Origin: an uncultured Muribaculaceae bacterium
Lineage (GTDB): Bacteria; Bacteroidota; Bacteroidia; Bacteroidales; Muribaculaceae
Assembly (NCBI GenBank): GCA_910585755.1
Contig: CAJUFH010000039.1
Location: 1-30,471, forward strand
Length of the DNA: 30,471 nucleotides
Reading direction: 5' to 3'
Notes under the pieces: model-generated
What the model was told of the DNA's origin: nothing
Database searches by the model: none
The model's input: the letters and a program-made list of their open reading frames with translations, nothing else
In this document: piece by piece, positions 8,701 to 17,236 of the stretch
How the letters are laid out: every line of letters begins with the position of its first letter
How positions within the stretch are numbered: the first letter of the stretch is position 1
Made by a program: the position numbers and the translations under genes

Positions 8701-9947
8701 GCTCCGGCGAAGACAGCGCCGACCTCTATAACGGCCAGACCGGCGACATGATCAACGCGGGCAAGTACGTGTTCGCGGTAATGCAGAACAAGGGTATCCT
8801 TGCCATTGACACCCGGACAGACGAGGCGACCCTGATTGCGGATGCCAACGTACAGGGTGTCACGCAGACGGCCGACGGCACTGTATGGTTCGCCACCCTC
8901 CTCACTAACAACGAAACCGCATCGGTATTCGTGGGCCTAAATCCCGAAACCCTCGAAGAGACCTCCCGAGTAACAATGCCCGCCTCCATAGGGACCGTAG
9001 TCTGCGGCTGGGGCGCATGGCGTTCGACAGCATTCAAAGGCTCCTATCTCAGCAATGACCTCTGGTTCGTAACCGGGGCCGCAGGAATTATGGGGGGCGC
9101 TTCGGGCGACTACTACCGCTACCACGTAGGCGACAATCCCGAAGGCATCCAGCCGTTCTTCACCCTCTCGAACGTTACCGGTATCAACGGCTTCGGAGAA
9201 GAGGTGGGCCAGATGACCTACGGCACTCCCGTATTCGACGACCGCAACAACCGCCTCGTTGTCATGGCCGGCCGCAAGGGAGCCGCTTCCGGCGGCTACC
9301 GCGACCACTGGCTCCACTTCGTAGACGGCGACTCGAAGGAAATTACCAAGACCTTCCATCTCGACCCCTACTATTGGTTCCAGTCCCTCCCGATTATCCC
9401 CGACAAGCATGACGCGGAAATCAACGTGGAGGACATCACGCTCGACATCGCCGACGGCCAGACTGAAATCGACCTTGCCACACTCGTCACCGACCGCGAC
9501 AATATCGACGCCAACATCCGCCTGTCGCTGCTCGATACGCCTGCTGTAGCCGAAGAAAACGAGTCTCAGACCATCTGCGCCGACGCCGCCCTCGACGGCC
9601 GCAAGCTGACCGTCATTCCCCATATCATGGGTACCCGCCAGCTTACCATCGCCGCCGAATCAAACGGCCGCGCCGTAACAAAGACCATCAACCTGACCGT
9701 TACCGACCAGGCAACCGGCATCGGCGAGACCGAGGCCGCCGGCGGCAGCATCTCGTGCGACGGACACCGCGTCTACTTCCGCGGTCTCGACACCGTAAAG
9801 TTCGCGGTCTACGACACCAACGGCCGCGAAATCACCCGCTTCATCGTTGACGGCGACTACTTCGTTGCCGGATTCTCGGTTGCCAACGGGCTCTACATAC
9901 TCCGCGGCTCCAACGGCGCGACGGCCAAATTCATCCTCAACAAATGA
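5769..9947 (+). CDS. Giant secreted mosaic protein: BspA-type LRR, VWGFR domain, Ig-like domains, DUF5074-type propeller, sorting tail
   Basis: A 1392-residue secreted protein. After the signal peptide (1-20) come BspA-type leucine-rich repeats (about 40-390; repeats such as LKTITIPGSLKTVPFNAF) closing with the typical VPAGTSAAYRTADVWKNF segment. About 395-570 is a domain sharing VWGFR with the previous gene product and carrying DLNNDGEIDSRD, an EF-hand or dockerin-like calcium loop. Ig-like segments follow (about 575-835, starting near MTSITASVDEV). About 840-1240 is a propeller (IILNEEWFGHTNGGLNYV) clearly paralogous to the next gene product. A type IX-like tail ends the protein (VYDTNGREI, ANGLYILRGSNG). 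The stop overlaps the next start by four bases (ATGA). It is probably a large surface-exposed binding or scaffold protein of the locus; the ligand is unproven. Confidence 0.75.
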   Translation: MKKLLLCLGAAAFAAAQGMAYDFNYTLDTANMTAEIVAAEDVVNPYQGEVIIPEQLTVDGLAYTVTSIGYRAFFNTHVTSVTLPSTIKSIKQGAFGFNSSLASVTLNDGLEEMAWDAFASTPNLKTITIPGSLKTVPFNAFGRSGLESLTVSEGVETIEAAFTDCSNLASVSLPETLKKLDGTFENCAALTSIALPSSLREIGWFTFAGTGIETLEIPEGIEMLDMQSLGMMNGDHNRDYTLKKVVFPASLKTVYGKTLNNRYGITELTFNGDGSAITVNDTYTDFLAKTALETLFLNRTFTNAAGVDVSSAVIGDKSTLKNITFGGAMTATPALTGCTAISNITVLNPVPPTAGEFAPEVYANATLTVPAGTSAAYRTADVWKNFAHITDGSPVSAINPAKIRYTVGTGDNLSLVSLRFANDRRLDNFVWGFRSADNATEPSAIIDAIAAADKRLYVTKNAEGAITSVAVDLNNDGEIDSRDISAEGEWTAEANAMASDELTPVVSLTNGADILEAPYYFYMPDPETEGVFIPEAMTVKLSDEGFVLPVLVQTPGGKLNSTSNWQASSSNTSYRLDRTKITTPYTLVDDTYNAVPTFVGTTGTTYVRYRPQKVGEYAYYESNYMTLTIEAPEVPMTSITASVDEVESGLNKVIPFEYTYEPENATFTAVKVTSGNTQVATWSASAGLKATTKAGTAVITIASAYDSAVKDEFTVTTRLMNPVTNVTFGHATEEGVINVPVRQLVDLRPIVEPADADVPGVTITLSDNGTSKDDMTCSTYKVNWWDVNNVRSQFLELSGHRPTGDHPAKLLVKSDDGAFEREFTVNVIEADRTPLENGYTEGTIILNEEWFGHTNGGLNYVTEDDELIYQAYERENPGMSFGATSQFGGIWAGKLIVVSKQAKDGGDPLPGGGRLVIADAKTLKRLGSLDNLEYDGKSGDGRAMAGATPDKIYVGSSNGIYIVDISDPASPVITGRISSGEDSADLYNGQTGDMINAGKYVFAVMQNKGILAIDTRTDEATLIADANVQGVTQTADGTVWFATLLTNNETASVFVGLNPETLEETSRVTMPASIGTVVCGWGAWRSTAFKGSYLSNDLWFVTGAAGIMGGASGDYYRYHVGDNPEGIQPFFTLSNVTGINGFGEEVGQMTYGTPVFDDRNNRLVVMAGRKGAASGGYRDHWLHFVDGDSKEITKTFHLDPYYWFQSLPIIPDKHDAEINVEDITLDIADGQTEIDLATLVTDRDNIDANIRLSLLDTPAVAEENESQTICADAALDGRKLTVIPHIMGTRQLTIAAESNGRAVTKTINLTVTDQATGIGETEAAGGSISCDGHRVYFRGLDTVKFAVYDTNGREITRFIVDGDYFVAGFSVANGLYILRGSNGATAKFILNK

Positions 9948-11428
9948 CACTGATTCGTTCCTTGTTCATAACCGCGACAATGCTCGCGGCAGCAGCCTCC
10001 GGGCCTGTTGCCGCGGGCAACGTCAATTATTCCGACGGGGTCTTCTTCATTAACGAGGACTGGTATGGACACCAGAACTCTACCGTCAACTTCCTGAAGC
10101 CCGACGACCCGGAAGGGAACTACTGGCAGTACAGGGTGATCCAGGCCGAGAACCCGGGCCGGGAACTGGGCTGCACGAACCAGTACGGGGCGCTGTGGCA
10201 CGGACGGATGTACCTCATCGCCAAGCAGGAGAAAGACCCCGGAGCCACCATTACCGGGGGCCGCATTACGGTTGTCGACGCCGCAACGATGAAAATCCTC
10301 CACCAGCAGACCGAAATCGATCCCTCCGGCGCGCAATGCGACGGCCGCGGATTCGTCGGCGTGGACGAGCACAAGGGCTACATCTCGACCAGCAACGGCA
10401 TATGGGTTTTCGACCTTGACACCTTTACCGTCACGGGACAGGTAGATGGTTCTGCCAACCCGAACGCCGGAGAAGGGAACGACAAGCCTAACACCGATCC
10501 TACCGGCTCGCTGTACCACGGGCAGTCGGGAACCATGGTGCTGGCCGAAGGGTGCGTTTTCGCCGCCCACCAGCAGTATGGCGTCCTCGTGATCGACCCC
10601 GCACGGGACAAGGTCGTAGAGGTGATTCCTATGGATTTCGTCCAGGAAGGGGCCGGTATCGGCTCGATTGTGCGCTCCAAGGACGGCGACCTCTGGCTCT
10701 CCGTCGCGAAGAACACCCAAGGGACAGGCGCGGCGCTGAACTACATCGCACGTCTCGACCCAAAGACACTGGAAACCGAGGTAATCGCCATACCGGAAGG
10801 GATGTACGGCCCGCATAATTCCTGGTACGCTTGGACTCCCGACGCGTTCACCGCCTCGCGACAGCAGAACGCGCTCTACTGGAAAGGGGGAGCCAACCGC
10901 TGGTTCTCCGGCACGCAAATCTATCGGTTCGACATCGACAGCCGCACCGTTTCCCTCTTCATCGATCTCGACAAGGAGGGCGCGAACTGGAAACTATACG
11001 GCTGCTCGCTGGGAGTCCACCCGGTGACCGACGAGATTTATATGTCGCTATACCACGAGTTCGGAACCCCGACGTACATCACCCGACGGTATTCTCCTCA
11101 GGGAGAAATCATCCGCGACTACCAGATGATTATGAACTACTGGTTCCCGTCCCTCCCCGTGTTCGCGGTAAAGGATGGCGGAGCCGGGCTTGAAACCCCG
11201 GCGACAGAATCATCGAGGGCATATATGGAATACCGCGACGGAATCCTCCGCATAGCCGGAGGAGCACCCGGTACCGCGGTCGAGATATATTCGGTCGGCG
11301 GCTCGTCCGTCATATCGCACCGGATTCCCGCTTCCGGCTCCGTAGAGATTCCCCTCGGAGGGACCCTCTCCTCCGGCCTCTACATAGCCCGCTGCGGCTC
11401 CTCGACCTTGAAGGTCGCCATCCCATAA
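9944..11428 (+). CDS. Secreted beta-propeller protein (DUF5074-type, BtuG-related), no lipid anchor
   Basis: A 494-residue secreted protein with a cleavable signal peptide (about 1-24) and no lipobox. Residues 28-400 form a propeller that aligns by eye with the C-terminal propeller of the upstream giant protein (FFINEDWYGHQNSTVNFL versus IILNEEWFGHTNGGLNYV; NPGRELGCTNQYGALWHGRMYLIAKQ versus NPGMSFGATSQFGGIWAGKLIVVSKQ). The last 70 residues form a short sorting-like tail (VEIYSVGGSSVI, SSGLYIARCGSS). It is the last gene of the operon; a strong hairpin terminator follows. Relationship to BtuG suggests corrinoid binding, but specificity cannot be read from sequence. Confidence 0.75.
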   Translation: MTLIRSLFITATMLAAAASGPVAAGNVNYSDGVFFINEDWYGHQNSTVNFLKPDDPEGNYWQYRVIQAENPGRELGCTNQYGALWHGRMYLIAKQEKDPGATITGGRITVVDAATMKILHQQTEIDPSGAQCDGRGFVGVDEHKGYISTSNGIWVFDLDTFTVTGQVDGSANPNAGEGNDKPNTDPTGSLYHGQSGTMVLAEGCVFAAHQQYGVLVIDPARDKVVEVIPMDFVQEGAGIGSIVRSKDGDLWLSVAKNTQGTGAALNYIARLDPKTLETEVIAIPEGMYGPHNSWYAWTPDAFTASRQQNALYWKGGANRWFSGTQIYRFDIDSRTVSLFIDLDKEGANWKLYGCSLGVHPVTDEIYMSLYHEFGTPTYITRRYSPQGEIIRDYQMIMNYWFPSLPVFAVKDGGAGLETPATESSRAYMEYRDGILRIAGGAPGTAVEIYSVGGSSVISHRIPASGSVEIPLGGTLSSGLYIARCGSSTLKVAIP

Positions 11429-11446
11429 ACTTCCTGCGAAAACGAG

Positions 11447-11494
11447 AAAAGCGAATAATAACTCGCAAAATTTGCGAGTTATTATTCGCTTTTT
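11447..11494 (+). terminator. Strong hairpin terminator closing the cobalamin-type operon
   Basis: A perfect 19-bp inverted repeat (11451-11469 with 11471-11489) with an almost absent loop, flanked by AAAA on the left and TTTTT on the right, so it can end transcription on both strands. It lies 18 bp after the stop codon of the last propeller gene. Confidence 0.92.
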
Positions 11495-11538
11495 CTGTTT
11501 TAGGGAGGTGGGGGAGGAGAAAATAAGCGGGAAATTTG

Positions 11539-11546
11539 TAACTTTG
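11539..11546 (+). promoter_or_regulatory. Bacteroidetes -7 promoter element (TAACTTTG) for nnr
   Basis: TAACTTTG matches the Bacteroidetes -7 consensus TAnnTTTG and lies 35 bp before the chosen nnr start, directly after the terminator. No clear TTTG is seen at the expected -33 position, so confidence is moderate. If real, transcription starts near 11553, which argues against the earlier in-frame ATG at 11552. Confidence 0.55.
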
Positions 11547-11581
11547 TCGGAATGATTCCCGAAAGGGTTGTTTTTAGTAGT

Positions 11582-13102
11582 ATGAAGCTATTCAGCAACG
11601 AACAGATACGCGCTATCGACCGCTACACCATAGAGGTGGAGGGGATAGCCCCGGCCGAACTCATAGAGAGGGTGGCCGAGGGGGTGGCCGACGAGATTTC
11701 GGCCCGGTGGCGCCCCACAAAGCCCACAACCATATTCGCCGGCCCGGGAAACAACGGGGCCGACGCGCTGGCCGCCGCCCGCCTCCTCTATGACCGCGGC
11801 TTCCGCCCTGAAGTATTCCTTTTCAATATCGGAGGCGACAAGCTGTCGGCCGACTGCGTTTCGGCCCGCGACCATATGCTGCAAAGCTGCCCCGACATCG
11901 CGTTCAGCGAGGTGACGAGCCGTTTCACTCCCCCCGAACTGTCGCGCAACCACCTGGTTGTCGACGGCCTGTTCGGCTCGGGACTCCGCGAGGAGCTTCA
12001 AGGGGGCTTCAAGACCCTGGTGCAGTTCATCAACGAGGAGCGGGCGACGGTTGTCTCCATCGACCTCCCCTCCGGGATGTTCGGCGACTGGAATCCCCAG
12101 CTCGTCAACCGCAACACAATCCACGCCAACCTGACGCTTGCGATTCAGTTTCCCCGCATCAGCTTCTTCATCCCCGACAACGCCGAACTGGTGGGGGAAT
12201 GGAAGGTGCTTGACATCGGCCTCAGCGAGAAAGCCGCGGCGCAGACCCCGGCGGAGTTCTGCCTGATCGAGAAGCGCGACGTTCAGCGCCGCCTTCGCCG
12301 CCGTAAGGAGTTCGCGTCCAAGGCCGATTTCGGCTCGGCGGTTCTCTTCGCCGGTTCCTACGGCATGATGGGGGCGGCGGTGCTCGCTGCCAAAGGGGCG
12401 CTGCGCGGAGGTGTCGGCAAACTTACGGTTACCGCCCCCAAGTGCGGCAACATCGTGTTGCAGACCGCCGTTCCCGAAGCCCTATACCGCCATAACCGGG
12501 GCGACCTGGTAATGGTCGAGATACATCCCGACCACGATTTCGCAGCCGTCGGCATCGGCCCCGGCATCGGCACCAACGAAATGACCGTCAAGGCGATGGA
12601 GGACTTCCTGGCCTCCACGAGCCGCCCGGTGGTGCTCGACGCCGACGCCCTCAACTGCATCGCCCTCCGCCCGGCAATGCTTAACACGGTCCCTGTCCTG
12701 TCGATCATGACCCCCCACGCCGGAGAGTTCGACCGCCTCTTCGGGCCGCAGCCCTCGGCAGAGGCCCGGCTCCGCAAGGCAATCGAGATGGCGAAATACT
12801 ACAATATCTTCATTATCCTCAAAGGGCACCACACCGCGATCGTGCGCCCCGACGGGAAAGTGTACTTCAACTCTTCCGGCACCCCCGCCATGGCCACAGC
12901 CGGGAGCGGCGACGTGCTGACGGGCCTCCTGCTCGCGATGCTCGCCCAGGGCTATCCCCCCGAGCTGGCCTCGATAATCGCGGTCTACATCCACGGCCGC
13001 GCCGGGGAAATCGCCGAGGAGGCCCACGGAGAATACGGCGTGACCGCCGGAGACATAGCGGAAAACATCGGCCGCGCCATAAAGGAGACCATGACAAAAT
13101 AA
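11582..13102 (+). CDS. nnr: Bifunctional NAD(P)H-hydrate epimerase / ADP-dependent NAD(P)H-hydrate dehydratase
   Basis: Repairs hydrated, inactive NADH and NADPH: the N-terminal YjeF_N domain interconverts R and S hydrates, and the C-terminal ribokinase-fold domain dehydrates the S form using ADP. The protein has 506 residues, the usual size for the fused form. The epimerase motif GPGNNGADAL lies at about 54-63. The C-terminal half begins near residue 225 (FAGSYGMMGAAVLAAKGAL), with TPHAGEF and the catalytic GSGDVLTG near 441-448. I prefer ATG 11582 over 11552 because the putative transcription start lies at about 11553 and the fold begins at KLFSNEQIRAID. It heads a same-strand run with the DUF4831 gene, speA and truA. 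Confidence 0.93.
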   Translation: MKLFSNEQIRAIDRYTIEVEGIAPAELIERVAEGVADEISARWRPTKPTTIFAGPGNNGADALAAARLLYDRGFRPEVFLFNIGGDKLSADCVSARDHMLQSCPDIAFSEVTSRFTPPELSRNHLVVDGLFGSGLREELQGGFKTLVQFINEERATVVSIDLPSGMFGDWNPQLVNRNTIHANLTLAIQFPRISFFIPDNAELVGEWKVLDIGLSEKAAAQTPAEFCLIEKRDVQRRLRRRKEFASKADFGSAVLFAGSYGMMGAAVLAAKGALRGGVGKLTVTAPKCGNIVLQTAVPEALYRHNRGDLVMVEIHPDHDFAAVGIGPGIGTNEMTVKAMEDFLASTSRPVVLDADALNCIALRPAMLNTVPVLSIMTPHAGEFDRLFGPQPSAEARLRKAIEMAKYYNIFIILKGHHTAIVRPDGKVYFNSSGTPAMATAGSGDVLTGLLLAMLAQGYPPELASIIAVYIHGRAGEIAEEAHGEYGVTAGDIAENIGRAIKETMTK

Positions 13103-13114
13103 ACGACACCACCC

Positions 13115-14197
13115 ATGAAGCATCAAATATTCGCGCTGTGCGCCATGGCATTATGCTCGGCAGCACTCCCGGCGCAGAACGTACAGCGCCTGACGGCCAC
13201 CAAGGCGAACGAATACGCCCTGGTCTACAGCCTCCCCTCGACCGCGCTGTCGGTGACGCTCGAAGCAGAAGTGACCGAGAAAAAGCCCGGCGAGTTCTTC
13301 AAATACGCCAAGCGCTACCTCAATCTCGACAACCCCGTTACCGCCGAGAGCCATTCGGCACGGCTTCTGAGCGCCACAATCGGCACCCGCGGAATCCCCA
13401 ACGAGGATGAGCGTTACACCGTGCAGTTCAAGAGCGGAGCGCCGACCTTCATCCTCCTCTCGCCCGACGGGATACCCCTCGCTGTTAATACCGAGGAGAC
13501 CTCCAAGCAGCGCGCGCAGGAACTTCCAGTGTCGAAAGACGCGCTTCCCACTCCCCTTGAAACCCCGGCGGCGCGCCAGGTCGTGAGCCAGGAGATGATG
13601 CAGAGCCAGTCGACCGCCAAGCGCGCCGAACTGGCCGCGCAAGCTATCTTCGCGATCCGCCAGACACGCAGCGAACTTGTCTCCGGGCAGGCCGAGACTA
13701 TGCCCCCCGACGGGAAGTCGCTCCAGCTTATGCTTGACAACCTCGAAGCCCAGGAACAGGCGCTGATGGCTATGTTCATGGGCACCACCTCTACCCGAAC
13801 TGATGTCGCGACATATACCATCGTACCCGAAAAGGAGATGAAGAACTACGTCGTCGCCCGCGTCTCCCCCCTTGACGGTCTCGTGGGGGCTGACGACCTT
13901 TCCGGCGCGCCGGTGACGCTCAACGTATCGGTCATCTCCAACGGCGAGCTCCCGACAAACGACAAAGGGGAGGAGATTCCGTTCCCGAAAAACGGATTCG
14001 CCTACCGCATTCCGGGCGAGGCCCGCGTAAGCGTCAGCTACGACGGGGAGACCTTCGCCGACGACACGGAGCAAATCGCCCAGTTCGGCGTTGTCTACGG
14101 CCTTTCCCCGGCGACAATCGGCGACAAGAAGGCCCCGCAGTACGTCATCCTTGACCCCGCGACCGGCGCGGTCGTAAAGACCGGCGCCATGCGCTGA
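13115..14197 (+). CDS. DUF4831 family protein, secreted
   Basis: A 360-residue protein with a signal peptide (about 1-20, ending ALPAQN). The body (QRLTATKANEYALVYSLPST, then YAKRYLNLDN) matches the Bacteroidetes family DUF4831, whose function is not known; members are usually single-copy and lie next to housekeeping genes. It is predicted to be periplasmic, with no lipobox or membrane helix after the signal. The gene starts 12 bp after nnr and is followed 57 bp later by speA, so it is likely co-transcribed. Confidence 0.82.
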   Translation: MKHQIFALCAMALCSAALPAQNVQRLTATKANEYALVYSLPSTALSVTLEAEVTEKKPGEFFKYAKRYLNLDNPVTAESHSARLLSATIGTRGIPNEDERYTVQFKSGAPTFILLSPDGIPLAVNTEETSKQRAQELPVSKDALPTPLETPAARQVVSQEMMQSQSTAKRAELAAQAIFAIRQTRSELVSGQAETMPPDGKSLQLMLDNLEAQEQALMAMFMGTTSTRTDVATYTIVPEKEMKNYVVARVSPLDGLVGADDLSGAPVTLNVSVISNGELPTNDKGEEIPFPKNGFAYRIPGEARVSVSYDGETFADDTEQIAQFGVVYGLSPATIGDKKAPQYVILDPATGAVVKTGAMR

Positions 14198-14254
14198 ACC
14201 CCGTAAACCATACCACTTAGACCTAATAACCACCATTTCCCGAAGAGAGAAAAA

Positions 14255-16153
14255 ATGAGAAAATGGAGAGTTGAAGACAGCTCAGAGCTTTACAACATCC
14301 CGGGCTGGGGACGCAAATATTTCTCGGTCAACGAGAAAGGCCATATGGTAGTCACTCCCCGCGAAGGACTGGCCCCGGTAGACCTCCGCGACGTGATGGA
14401 CGAGTTGCAGGTTCGCGACATCACGGCCCCGGTGCTCCTGCGCTTCCCCGACATCCTCGACAACCGCGTGGAGAAAATCTCCAACTGCTTCAAAAAGGCA
14501 GCCGAAGAGTACAACTACAAGGCACAGAACTTTATCATATACCCCATCAAGGTTAACCAGATGCGCCCCGTGGTCGAGGAAATCGTAACCCACGGCCAGA
14601 AGTTCAACATCGGCCTCGAGGCTGGCTCCAAGCCCGAACTCCACGCTGTGCTCGCGACAAACATCGACGACAACGCCCTGATTATCTGCAACGGATACAA
14701 GGATGAGAACTACGTCGAGCTGGCCCTGCTGGCCCACAAGATGGGACGCCGCATCATCCTCGTCGTAGAGAAACTTAACGAGCTGAAAATCATTCTCCGC
14801 GTTGCCCGGCGCCTCCAGATTACTCCCGAAATCGGAATACGCATCAAACTCGCCAACTCCGGTTCCGGCAAATGGGAAGAGTCGGGGGGCGACCAGTCGA
14901 AGTTCGGCCTTAACTCCTCGGAGCTGCTACAGGCTATCGACTTCCTCGAAAAGCACGAAATCACCTCCTGGCTGAAGCTCGTCCATTTTCATATCGGAAG
15001 CCAGATTACCAAAATCCGCCGAATCAAAAACGCCCTGCGCGAGGCCGTGCAGTTCTTCGTGCAACTCTCGAAAATGGGCTTCCGTATCGACTTTGTAGAC
15101 ATCGGCGGGGGACTGGGAGTCGACTACGACGGCACCCGTTCGGCCGCATCGGAAAGCTCGATGAACTACTCCATCCAGGAGTATGCCAACGACGCTGTCT
15201 ACTCCGTTGTCGACGCTTGCGAGAAGAACAACCTTCCGCAGCCTAACATCGTGACCGAGACCGGGCGCTCCCTTACCGCCCACCACTCAATGCTGATTTT
15301 CGAGGTGCTCGAAACTACCTCGCTTCCGACATGGAAAGAGTCGGAGGGGCTGAACGGCGACGAGCACGAGCTGGTGAAGGAGCTTTACGACATATGGGAC
15401 AAGCTCAATATGCAGAACCTCTTCGAGGGATGGCACGACGCGATGCAGTGCCGCGAAGAGGCCCTCGACATGTTCTCGCTCGGAATCATCGACCTGCGCA
15501 CCCGCGCCCTGGTTGAGAAACTCTTTTGGGAAATCGCACGCGAAGTCGGCCGGATGGGTAACCAGATGAAACATCCGCCGGAGGAGCTGCGCAAGGTTGC
15601 CAAGATGCTCCCCGACAAATATTTCTGCAACTTCTCGCTTTTCCAGTCGCTCCCGGACTCCTGGGCAATCGACCAGCTCTTCCCCGTGGTGCCTATCTCG
15701 CGCCTCGATGAAAAGCCGACGCGCCTGGCGACCCTCCAGGATATGACCTGCGACAGCGACGGCAAAATCGCGTACTTTATCTCCCCGCAGGGTGTGGCGA
15801 CTTCCCTCCCCGTCCATCCGCTCAAAGCCGGAGAGCCTTATTATATAGGCGTGTTCCTTGTCGGAGCTTACCAGGAAATTCTTGGCGACATGCACAACCT
15901 GTTCGGCGACACCAACGCCGTGCATATCAACTGCTACAAGGACCACTACGAAATCGACCAGGTAATTGACGGCGAGACCGTTGCCGAAGTGCTCGACTAT
16001 GTGCAGTTCAACCCCAAGAAACTCGTGAGAAACGTGGAGACCTGGGTCACCCGTGCCATGAAGGAAGGCCGCATCACCCCCGAAGAGGGGCGCGAGTTCC
16101 TTTCCAACTACCGCTCAGGACTTTACGGCTATACATACCTCGAAAAAGACTGA
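14255..16153 (+). CDS. speA: Biosynthetic arginine decarboxylase
   Basis: Pyridoxal-phosphate enzyme of fold type III that converts arginine to agmatine, the first step of the agmatine route to putrescine and spermidine in Bacteroidetes. The 632-residue length is normal for SpeA. Cofactor lysine motif YPIKVNQ lies at 96-102 (Lys99), with a second barrel segment LVHFHIGSQI and the glycine-rich DIGGGLGVDYDG near 288-299. The C-terminal dimer region is complete, ending in YGYTYLEKD. The stop codon TGA shares its final A with the ATG of truA, so the two are translationally coupled. Confidence 0.95.
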   Translation: MRKWRVEDSSELYNIPGWGRKYFSVNEKGHMVVTPREGLAPVDLRDVMDELQVRDITAPVLLRFPDILDNRVEKISNCFKKAAEEYNYKAQNFIIYPIKVNQMRPVVEEIVTHGQKFNIGLEAGSKPELHAVLATNIDDNALIICNGYKDENYVELALLAHKMGRRIILVVEKLNELKIILRVARRLQITPEIGIRIKLANSGSGKWEESGGDQSKFGLNSSELLQAIDFLEKHEITSWLKLVHFHIGSQITKIRRIKNALREAVQFFVQLSKMGFRIDFVDIGGGLGVDYDGTRSAASESSMNYSIQEYANDAVYSVVDACEKNNLPQPNIVTETGRSLTAHHSMLIFEVLETTSLPTWKESEGLNGDEHELVKELYDIWDKLNMQNLFEGWHDAMQCREEALDMFSLGIIDLRTRALVEKLFWEIAREVGRMGNQMKHPPEELRKVAKMLPDKYFCNFSLFQSLPDSWAIDQLFPVVPISRLDEKPTRLATLQDMTCDSDGKIAYFISPQGVATSLPVHPLKAGEPYYIGVFLVGAYQEILGDMHNLFGDTNAVHINCYKDHYEIDQVIDGETVAEVLDYVQFNPKKLVRNVETWVTRAMKEGRITPEEGREFLSNYRSGLYGYTYLEKD

Positions 16154-16905
16154 TGACGCGCCACTTCATCCACCTGGCCTACCTGGGCGCTAACTTCCAC
16201 GGCTGGCAGCGACAGCCCCACGATGTCAGCGTCCAGCAGGCCCTCGAAGAGGCGCTTGCCAAGTACTTCCGCCTGGAAATCCCCGTTACGGGAGCCGGGC
16301 GGACAGACGCGGGGGTCAACGCCTCGATGATGATTGCCCACTGCGACCTTCCCGAGCCTCTCGCCGACGACAAAGCCGCCGTCAGGGCACTCAACAGCAT
16401 CCTCGGCCGCGACATAGCTGTCTATTCGATTACGCCGATGCACCAAGAAGCCCACGCACGCTTCGACGCGGTAAAGCGCACCTACCGCTATTTCGCCCAT
16501 ACAGTCAAAGACCCCTTCACGGGGGGCCTCTCCTGGCAGGCTCCTGCCACCCTCGACTTCGACGCCATGAACGAGGCAGGGAAAATCCTCCTGGGGACAA
16601 GCGACTTCACATCGTTCTCTAAGCTGCACACCGACGTAAAAACCAATATCTGTGCGGTTTCTGAAGCCCGCTGGTTCCCTCTCGAGGCTCCGGGGCACTG
16701 GTGCTTCCAGATCAGCGCCGACCGCTTCCTGCGCAACATGGTCCGCGCCGTAGTCGGCACCCTCGTGGAGGTAGGCCGCGGCAAACTGACGCTCGACGGC
16801 TTCCGCGACGTCATCGACCGCCGCGACCGCTGCGCCGCCGGCACCTCCATGCCCGCCTCCCCCCTCTTCCTCCACTCCATCCTCTACCCCTACCCGGTCC
16901 GCTAA
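16153..16905 (+). CDS. truA: tRNA pseudouridine(38-40) synthase
   Basis: Converts uridines at positions 38-40 of the tRNA anticodon stem-loop to pseudouridine. The protein has 250 residues. The catalytic motif GAGRTDAGVNA is at 47-57, with the nucleophile Asp52. Other family segments are YLGANFHGWQRQ near the start and FLRNMVRAVVGTLVEVGRG near residue 194. The start ATG overlaps the speA stop (TGATG). Confidence 0.95.
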   Translation: MTRHFIHLAYLGANFHGWQRQPHDVSVQQALEEALAKYFRLEIPVTGAGRTDAGVNASMMIAHCDLPEPLADDKAAVRALNSILGRDIAVYSITPMHQEAHARFDAVKRTYRYFAHTVKDPFTGGLSWQAPATLDFDAMNEAGKILLGTSDFTSFSKLHTDVKTNICAVSEARWFPLEAPGHWCFQISADRFLRNMVRAVVGTLVEVGRGKLTLDGFRDVIDRRDRCAAGTSMPASPLFLHSILYPYPVR

Positions 16906-17236
16906 CCACACCCACATCTTCTCCTAACGCGCACACCCTTAAACAGTATTTTGAGGGCGCATATCCGTATATCACAGAAAGAATAGCCATTCCGAAAGAA
17001 AACACTCTCCACATATTTGATTCACGCCAGTCATCAATTAAAAGGAAATCGCTGATAGTCAATGCACAATCCACAAATTAACTTATTTTAACTATTGGGG
17101 GGGGTAATTTCATAATTTATGTTTACATTTGCAAAAAAACACCGATTTATCTCTTTCCAGTCGCCGGTGATGCAATGTAAATAATCCGGGGAGAAGCGAC
17201 TGCCCCCCACAAACCAAACCTATCAGCTAAAAAGCA
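16906..17236. other. Non-coding gap between truA and the barrel protein gene
   Basis: A 331-bp stretch with no convincing gene. It becomes AT-rich towards the right and holds a run of eight G at about 17097-17104, a -7 type promoter motif at 17124, and a 7-bp inverted repeat (CAGTCGC at 17158-17164 with GCGACTG at 17196-17202) in what would be the mRNA leader. I see no clear terminator after truA. Confidence 0.6.
17124..17131 (+). promoter_or_regulatory. Bacteroidetes -7 promoter element (TACATTTG)
   Basis: TACATTTG fits the consensus TAnnTTTG, 105 bp before the barrel protein gene and followed by an A-run. A matching -33 TTG at 19-21 bp spacing is not seen. It would give a leader of roughly 100 nt. 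Confidence 0.5.
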
